A stretch of DNA of 64,000 nucleotides from Eustoma russellianum. Its lineage: Eukaryota; Streptophyta; Magnoliopsida; Gentianales; Gentianaceae. The position numbers and the translations under genes are program-made. The stretch is from contig AP025043.1 in the NCBI GenBank assembly GCA_036186865.1, forward strand, positions 32,906,690 to 32,970,689. Reading direction: 5' to 3'. How positions within the stretch are numbered: the stretch's first letter is position 1; the number at the start of each line of letters is the position of its first letter. Under the pieces are notes generated by a model that was given only the letters and a program-made list of their open reading frames with translations, ran no database searches and was not told the DNA's origin. Shown one piece after another: positions 57,801 through 64,000 of this stretch.

Positions 57801-58664
57801 AAAGACGTCTTTGTTCCAACGCTTCAATTTTGTCTTCAGCTTTCCCAGTTTGTCATACAGCCCCCACATACCCCCTACAGTAGGAAATGATTGCCATTGA
57901 TGTTTGACAAAGTCATGGAAATCTTGATGTGTTGTCCATACATCCAAGTATTTGAATGATGATGAATGTCGTCTTGGTTCCAACTTGCATTGTAAGAATG
58001 TAGGCGCATGGTTCGAAGAAGTACGGTTCAAATGTTGATAATGGACCCCTGAGAAAAGATCAAAGAATGTTGCTGAACATAAGTAACGGCCTAATCTGCG
58101 GCTGACTCTTCCCAAACCTCTACCGTCTGACCATGTAAATGGAGATCCTTGATAGGCGATGTTTTGCAATGTTGTTGCAGCGACAAAGTCATTAAAGTCC
58201 TGTAGAGTACACAGAGCAGGATCCGATCTACCTTGACGTTCATCTAATGATAGATATGTATTAAAGTCTCCCCCAACAATCCACGGCTTGTCTAGAGTTG
58301 AATGAAAAAGTGAGAGGTCTTCCCATATTGGCCGACGTGCCGTAATAGTGTGAAGTGCATAAACTACAGTACACCAAAATGAGTCTCCAGTAGGCAAGAA
58401 GGTAAATCGCAACGAATGATTCTGATTGCCTATACGTTGATCATCTAGCTGTAGTAAGGAATGTCTCCAGAATATCCAAGTGTTATCATTAATCACTGAC
58501 ATGGCATGGGAGAAACCCAGTTCAAGACGATGTGACGTTAAATCTGAGGCTCTTTTCTTTGGCTCAATAACTACTAATAGATGGAAACGATGTTGATGAT
58601 TCAAAGATAGCAATCGAGGTATGGAGGTGCGTATACCTCGAACATTCCAAATCAGTATATTCAT
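54804..58664 (-). pseudogene. LINE 2 ORF2: endonuclease, RT, RNase H
   Basis: One frame from ATG 58664 to 54804, about 1286 codons, broken only by TAG at 57648-57650 and TAA at 56505-56507. Endonuclease (first 220 codons): MNILIWNVRG, PWIVGGDFNTYLSLDERQG; its SDH motif reads SNH. RT: LITLIPKVANPSSFAEYRPI, ISPEQAGFMKGRDI, LDMAKAFDRVCWTFL and FADDLVIF. The RVT zinc region is CAFCKTETGDMNHLFLTC. RNase H ends with LNVDATISNAH, AELMALQFAI and WIETDCKQ. Confidence 0.94.
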
Positions 58665-59262
58665 TGATTAGATAAAATATCAAAGGAGTTTGAGAGCGCT
58701 GTTCTTGACCTTGTTGTTGGAGGTGAAGCTGGATCAATATTTCGAGGTCTACGACGTAGCAGCCGTGGAGGTACATGAAATTGGCCTGCGTCTACAATCT
58801 CTGGTGGTGATGATGCACTCGTGGATGGCTGATCTTATAATCGGTTATGCGCATCATCAATAATCACAGATTGTACAATGTTTGTGACATAATTAACAAA
58901 GTCATCATCTGTTGAGACTGATGAACCATTGTATTCCGGTACATGCAAATCATCCTTGGTTGATGTTAAATATGTATGGTCTGGCGGATAATCACCAACA
59001 ACGACATCGTCAATGCTTCGTAATCTTGACAAATTCTGGGATAGAGAAATGTGATCTGTTGGCAGCATTTCTGGAGATTGAAGATCAACATCAATATTTT
59101 GGGAGAGGCATGGCTGACTGCTGTCCTTTACTGGTTGAGTATCTGCCGTAGTTATTGTAGTGTTCGCATTAGTTGCAGGATGTTTCTTTGGAGTCCATCT
59201 TGTATCTTTTTGTTTTGCAGCCATTTTGGAAGGAACGTTCTGCACTGTAGCAGGCGCAGGTG
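58665..59262 (-). pseudogene. LINE 2 ORF1, C-terminal part
   Basis: The open piece 58835-59245 carries DTRWTPKKHPATNAN, like MRWTPVFKRK in LINE 1 ORF1 (22201-22539). A Ser/Asp-rich tail follows. A frame break lies before 58835, and the last codons overlap the ORF2 start as ATGA (58661-58664). The knuckle and N-terminal domain are missing because of the truncation. Confidence 0.75.
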
Positions 59263-59399
59263 TGTCTATATCTATATATGTATATACTCACTTGGTAATA
59301 TTTTCTTACATTATGCATTTCATACCAAATGGAAAACTCTAAAAATAGGCCATATAGCCATGCATATATGTGTGTATGTCTATATATATATATATATAT
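59263..59399. repeat. AT-rich junction with (TA)n run
   Basis: Short AT/GT repeats with AGGCCATATAGCC, like the GGCC motifs of LTR E. It ends in a (TA)n run (59382-59399). The pararetrovirus begins at its right edge. Confidence 0.6.
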
Positions 59400-59861
59400 A
59401 TGAAAACGTGGGCAGATAAAGTTGAAGAAGAGGAAGAACTTCTTCAAAAAACCCCAATAGCCGCAGTTCCAATATCCCAAATATCTCCAAATAAAACACC
59501 AATATCCATTATTGAAAGCCTATCCAATAGTTCTGAATTTCAAGCATTGCTTGAAAGGTTCAATATTCCAAAATCTACAGAAATAGCAGAGACTTCATCA
59601 GCAATATCAAAACAACAGCCAACTACTTCAATAACCCAAAAAACCAATAAAGTTTTCAAACCCCAATCCACAGAAATTACCAGCAAAATGCCCACATATA
59701 AAAAAGCCGTGCAAACAACCCAGTTTGTGGAAAAGTCTTATTATCAATATATTACTACTATAGAAACATCATATTATGATAAAAATCCATTAATTTCTTT
59801 ACAAAATTATTTTGGAAAAGATTTTTTCTATAAATCATGGAATATTGCAAAAACTACATAA
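59400..59861 (+). pseudogene. Pararetrovirus upstream ORF, first piece
   Basis: The ATG at 59400 sits at the edge of the (TA)n run and opens MKTWADKVEEEEELL. The product is 153 codons, Ser/Thr/Gln-rich in the middle, with an aromatic end (YYQYITTIETSYY, LQNYFGKDFF). It stops at 59859-59861. I recognise no domain. It is probably the first half of one ORF with the next piece. Confidence 0.6.
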
Positions 59862-59904
59862 TATTATCAACATCTATTGATAATGACAAATTCTGTTGAA
59901 ATAA

Positions 59905-60726
59905 AAACATCATTTTAATAAAGATAATATAGAGTATGCCTTCTCCAATTTTAAAATAGTGTCTATAATGACACCGGAGCAATGGCAAAAACAATTTGGA
60001 TCTTTATCTGAGGAAATTGATTTTCCTGCAGGATATAATTCAAATTTATTTTCAAATGTCTCTTTTAATTATTGGGATTACCAACAAGCTTGGTATAATT
60101 CCCTATATTTTCAAAACTCCAGGGGTTCACACACCTGGTTAATATTTTTTGATACCAGAAGGATAACAACGAAGAATATTCCATATTGGTTCGCAGCATG
60201 GTGGGATCATTTTGGCTCCTGTGCAGAATATTTGAATGATGTAGTGAGACCATCACTACAAGTATTTACGAAGATGTATTCTCCCACAGATGAAGAGAAG
60301 ATATTTTCGGAAATGATGATATTTCATATGAAGTTCTATTTGCCATGGGTATTCCAATGGAGAGCAGAATATACTCCTGGTATAAAAGTACCCTTGATAA
60401 AAAGAAAATTTTATATCAAATGGTGGACAGCATTCAATATTCCAGAATCCATTTACCCTCACAAAGTAATGGAACAAATAAAAATATGGAATGCGCAAAA
60501 ACAAATTGCAGATAGCAGAAAAACAATAACAGCACCGGTGAAGCCCGGACATGAACAATTTTTATTACATAAATCAAGGATGCAATCTCAACTGGCAATG
60601 GCGAAAGACCCTGAAGAGATGCAAAATATTTTGATGAAATTTGCTCCTTTATTGCAAGAAGCAAAACCTTCATCATCTTCAGGATCGACAAATGCAGTGG
60701 ATGAAGATGTTGATTTGATAGAATAA
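59905..60726 (+). pseudogene. Pararetrovirus upstream ORF, second piece
   Basis: Open from 59905; the first ATG is 59968 (MTPEQWQKQFG). It is rich in Trp, Tyr and Phe (FNYWDYQQAWYNSLYF, YWFAAWWDHFGSC, FYIKWWTAFNIPESIYP) and ends with an acidic, Ser-rich tail. I do not recognise the domain. The 43 bases between the two pieces contain stops in every frame, so a frameshift plus a stop separates them. Confidence 0.6.
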
Positions 60727-60951
60727 CATAATCATTTGTAGTATTTGTAATAATTTCATATTTGTAAAATTTGAATTGATATTGTAATAGTTGATATTGT
60801 AATAGTTGATATAACATGAAAAAAAAAAATTGTGCGAAATATCTACGCAAGTGTAAAAAAAAAAAAATTAAAAAAAAAAAATTGTGTGAAAATGACAAAC
60901 CAAATAATAGTAGAGGGACCCTTATTTTGGCCATATTCCTCTCAAAATTCC

Positions 60952-60966
60952 TATAAAAGGAGGGGG
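60952..60966 (+). promoter_or_regulatory. Pararetrovirus TATA box
   Basis: TATAAAAGGAGGGGG in the intergenic region, about 0.9 kb before the polyprotein ATG. Position and sequence fit the promoter of a caulimovirid pregenomic RNA. Confidence 0.7.
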
Positions 60967-61637
60967 TATGCTCACTTGAAAGGACACAAGTTTTTCTACC
61001 ATACTACTTACATTTTCTCTCGCATAATTCCCACTTTCCATTTCCATCCAAGATACTTCCAAGCTTTCTCCCATACTATCCCATACCAAGAACACTTTAT
61101 TTGTTCTTGAATATCTTTCATTTAAACCTTTTGAAACCAATATCCTTGAAGATCTCCAATCTTCAAACAATAGTTGTATCTCCAATATTTTTGAAGAAAT
61201 AAATATATGGTATGATTTGAATTCTTTTACTTTTTGAGTTCTTTAAATACTGTTTTTAAATCTGTTTCTTTGTTTTATGTATTATATATCTATATAATTG
61301 GGTCGGTTTATACCGCCTAATTATTATTAATACTGTTTATATATAATTATATTATTATTACTGGCTGGAATTAGTTCCGCCTAATCTTATTCCCTCTCCC
61401 TTTTATTTACTGTTCTTTATATTATTATGACCGGCTGGAATTAGTTCCGCCTAATCCTATTCCCATTCCTTTTTATTTTCTGTTTTTATTTTTATTCTTG
61501 GGGAGTTTAATAACCCCCATTTAAATTCTGTTATTTAATTTTGTTTTACTTACTGTTTTTATATTTTGTTTTACTTATAGTTTTTACTTTGTTTATATTA
61601 TTGCTTTGTTATTTTGTTTATTATTATTATCTGTTAG

Positions 61638-61687
61638 TGTCGGTAGTTTATATTCCTGTTTGTGGTGTGGTATCAGATCTACCGACA
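61638..61687 (+). promoter_or_regulatory. Pararetrovirus primer-binding site in a hairpin
   Basis: TGGTATCAGA at 61668-61677 matches the tRNA-Met-complementary site of caulimovirids in ten bases. It lies in the loop of a perfect 9-bp stem, TGTCGGTAG (61638-61646) with CTACCGACA (61679-61687). Confidence 0.72.
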
Positions 61688-61857
61688 GCTCATTCAGTTT
61701 TATATATCTTTTAATTATATTTGTGTAAATCTTTGGTGAGTGTTTGCTTTGTACACGCTGGGTTATCAGTCTCGTTTTGAAGAGCAATAAATCCTGTATG
61801 CGTCAAAGTGTTTGTAGCCAAAGATCCAAACAAATATAAAAGAAAGCATATATAAAA

Positions 61858-62721
61858 ATGGAAGATATGTTCGAAGGATCTGGTTCGTGCAGCTCGGTAA
61901 CATGTGCAAATAAGAATAAAATTGTCAACACTGAAGAAATAATAATAGAGAATTTTGACAAAGCAGTAAATAACTGGGTCATTCCAAAGATCAAGAAAAA
62001 TGAAATATATGAGTCTTCAATATTCAATATGTTAAAATCAGATTATATAATTAAAACAGAGGAAAGAGATATTCCACTCTCTAAACCATTTGAAACAATA
62101 CAACTTTTATCTTATAAATCACTAGAAAAACATAAAAAGAAAGGATATCAATATTTACATGTTGGTTTAATACAAGTAGGTATCAAACCTTTAACAAGAG
62201 AAGGTTTGGATACATCAATATTAGTTGTCTTAAGAGATATAAGACATAATAATTTTGAACAATCACTTCTTAGTTCTGTAGAATCTAGTCTATGTACAGG
62301 ACCAATCTCTTTTGATTGTTATCCTAATTTTTCATGTTCTTTGAAAGATACACAAATATTGAAAACTTTAGTACTTCAAATCAAAACACATGGATATGAT
62401 ATGTTGCCAGGATCAATTCCATTGGCTTTAATATATCGGATTCATTACAAAGTAATGAGTTCCATGTTTATTGGTCCAAAACCCAAACACTCTTTAAAAA
62501 GAGGAGAAACAATGATTTTACATACAGATCTTACCAGATCTAATGCTGTAATTTCAAGATCTATAAAATGGAAGGATGTAAATCTTCCAGATGAATGGGT
62601 TTTGGAAGGAGCAGTTAAAGCTACAAATAAAATACATGAACCAAATACTGAGATCAACAAAATAAGACAATTAAATGATGGATCAGTTAAACTGAGTTTT
62701 GCTAGAAGTTTTCTCCGCTAG
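61858..62721 (+). pseudogene. Pararetrovirus polyprotein: movement-protein domain
   Basis: The ATG at 61858 opens 287 codons. Residues about 75-210 read as a 30K-superfamily movement protein (LIQVGIKPLTREGLDTSILV, LVVLRDIRHNNFEQSLLSSV, then LCTGPISFDCYPNFSCSL). Such proteins open plasmodesmata for cell-to-cell movement. The frame ends at TAG 62719-62721 after a single-base shift in a T-run; the polyprotein continues in another frame. It is a broken old copy. Confidence 0.82.
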
Positions 62722-64000
62722 AGAAAGAGATAATGCATCTATTTCTAGTACAATAAATTTAGGAAGATTTTCACAGATACCATCTGTGATAGATGTTCCT
62801 TTCCAAAAACAAAGATTATATTCAACATCAGATGTTGAATATGCAACCTCTTCATTTAGAAAAGCTGATTATTCTACGGAAATTCCTAGACCAGTTTATT
62901 CTAAAAAAGAGTATTATTCTAAATCTGATATTAATGCACCCAGTACATCACAAAATATTTATAATAAATCAGACTTTAGTGAACCTAATAGTCCAACACA
63001 ATCAGCAATAACAGATAATATTGCAAATGAATTAAATGTTATAGAAAAAGAATTTGAGGTAAATAAAATTATATTACACAATGATTTTTATAGCCAGGAA
63101 AATACTAGTAAAAGAGAATGGTTTTTTAAACATTATTGTAATATTAGAAAACAAATACAAAAAGATTATTATGAATTTATAAATACTCATAAAATAAATA
63201 TATTTTTCTTTGATTGGTTTCAAATATATGCTTCACAAAATAATATAGAATTTCCTTTTAAAACTTTAAACCCAATAATTGAAAAACCAAAAGAATGGAT
63301 AACCATCACAGCATCAAAAAAGATAGTGTCAAATCATCCACCTTTAGGAGGCATAAAGTTAGATGTATCAGGGAATCCAATAGAAGCTATTCCTTACAAA
63401 AATATGACAGAAGATTCTCTTACAAATACTAAACATATTATTCAACAAAATAATTATACAAATACACATCTACATACAATAGGAAAACAATTAGATAAGT
63501 TAGAAAAATATTATCAAACAACAACAATAAAATCTACAAGTGAAGAAATACCTAACCAAAAATTTAAACAACCATTATTCAAACCTTTTCAAATATCATC
63601 TTCTAGTATGCAAACTATATCTAATAAAGATGATTTCAATCAATTTATAAAACAACAATTAAATCGTATAGAAAAAAGTTTAGAAAATAGTAATTCTATA
63701 ACAAATGAGGTAGTTGCAGATTCAAATGTTAATACTTCTATAGCTAGCAGAACTAGAAATAAAGAAAAAGAAGTTACTTCTTCTAAAATTAATAATTTAG
63801 AAGAAAATGAATCTTCAAATAATTCGGATAATTCTGATAGTTCAGATAATGAAATAAGCAAAACATTTGAACAATTCCAGAATAACAATTCTAATAAAGT
63901 AGAAAAAATAGAATGGGATAAATCTATAATACCAGTACAAATGTCTACAGATCTAAAAATAAAACCTATTTCCCAATATCGTTTTAATGCACAATCAATA
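62708..64000 (+). pseudogene. Pararetrovirus polyprotein, middle part, off window
   Basis: Open in the frame that starts at 62708 and running past 64000. The first 120 codons are Ser/Tyr-rich and look unstructured. A block with KREWFFKHYCNIRKQIQKDY and FFFDWFQIYASQNN follows at about 63110-63250, then KPKEWITITASKKIV. Long Asn/Ser/Lys-rich, acidic linkers follow (SSNNSDNSDSSDNE near 63810-63850). The position fits the region between movement and coat domains. No RT or protease motif is reached. Confidence 0.7.

Larger units (their letters stand above)
54117..59262 (-). mobile_element. L1-type LINE 2, 5'-truncated
   Basis: A minus-strand LINE of about 5.1 kb. It has a 3' region with two strong stem-loops (54117-54803), ORF2 (54804-58664) and the C-terminal part of ORF1 (58665 to about 59262). 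It lacks the ORF1 N-terminus, as is common after incomplete reverse transcription. AATAAA lies near 54160 (as TTTATT). Both flanks are AT/GT repeats, so the target duplication is not resolved. Confidence 0.9.
60727..61857 (+). other. Pararetrovirus intergenic region and leader
   Basis: Starts with A-rich runs (60819-60882), then the TATA box. The leader after it holds three related stem-loop units: near 61301 (CGG..CCG), 61363 and 61433 (GGCTGGAATTAGTTCCGCC), the last two 70 nt apart. A GGGG/CCCC hairpin (about 61500-61519) and the primer-site hairpin (61638-61687) follow. No long ORF is present. An AATAAA at 61788 may be the polyadenylation signal. Confidence 0.65.
59400..64000 (+). mobile_element. 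Endogenous pararetrovirus (Caulimoviridae), partial
   Basis: An integrated plant pararetrovirus copy. Order: two ORF pieces (59400-59861, 59905-60726), an intergenic region with TATA box and leader (60727-61857), then a polyprotein with a movement-protein domain first (61858 onwards). A tRNA-Met primer site is at 61668-61677. RT is not reached before the window ends. The layout, with a second ORF before the intergenic region and a movement-protein-led polyprotein after it, resembles florendoviruses as I recall them; the genus is uncertain. Frames are broken at several places. Confidence 0.82.

Overview
This window is plant nuclear DNA made almost entirely of transposable elements. I found no single-copy host gene, rRNA, tRNA or CRISPR array. 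The organism is most likely a dicot. The evidence is Ty1/copia elements with very long LTRs, a Ty3 chromovirus with a chromodomain, plant L1-type LINEs with ORF1 ending in a CCHC knuckle, a Mutator-like foldback element, and an endogenous plant pararetrovirus (Caulimoviridae). The species cannot be named from this sequence.

The main feature is a Russian-doll nest read from flanks, target-site duplications (TSDs) and LTR pairs. An old copia element (Z, minus strand) is split into 2996-5344 and 50039-51498. Its reverse transcriptase gene was cut by a Ty3-type LTR (Y, 1-2995). Its gag was cut by copia element A (5345-50038, TSD CTGCT). The gag of A was cut by copia element B (12435-35818, TSD TTATT) and again by chromovirus D (36083-46197, TSD GTGCC). 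The 3' LTR of B received a foldback MULE (13453-15287) and an almost full-length LINE (17088-23473). The interior of B holds a non-coding LTR element C (24688-30652). A short segment (23983-24687) repeats the B/A junction but lacks D, so it preserves D's empty site. It suggests a tandem duplication that happened before D arrived.

To the right of Z lie an old LTR (E, from 51610), a 5'-truncated LINE (54117 to about 59262), and from 59400 to the window end an endogenous pararetrovirus. The pararetrovirus shows two upstream ORF pieces, an intergenic promoter and leader with a tRNA-Met primer site, and a polyprotein that starts with a movement-protein domain and runs off the window.

The most interesting points are these. 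D carries two AT-rich GT-AG inserts (84 and 70 nt) whose removal keeps the gag-pol frame, one with a good branch-point motif. The two LINEs carry repeated 3'-UTR stem-loops, which covary in the second LINE. The duplicated junction lets several insertions be ordered in time. The pararetrovirus primer site lies inside a 9-bp stem. All protein-coding units here belong to mobile or viral elements, and nearly all are damaged.
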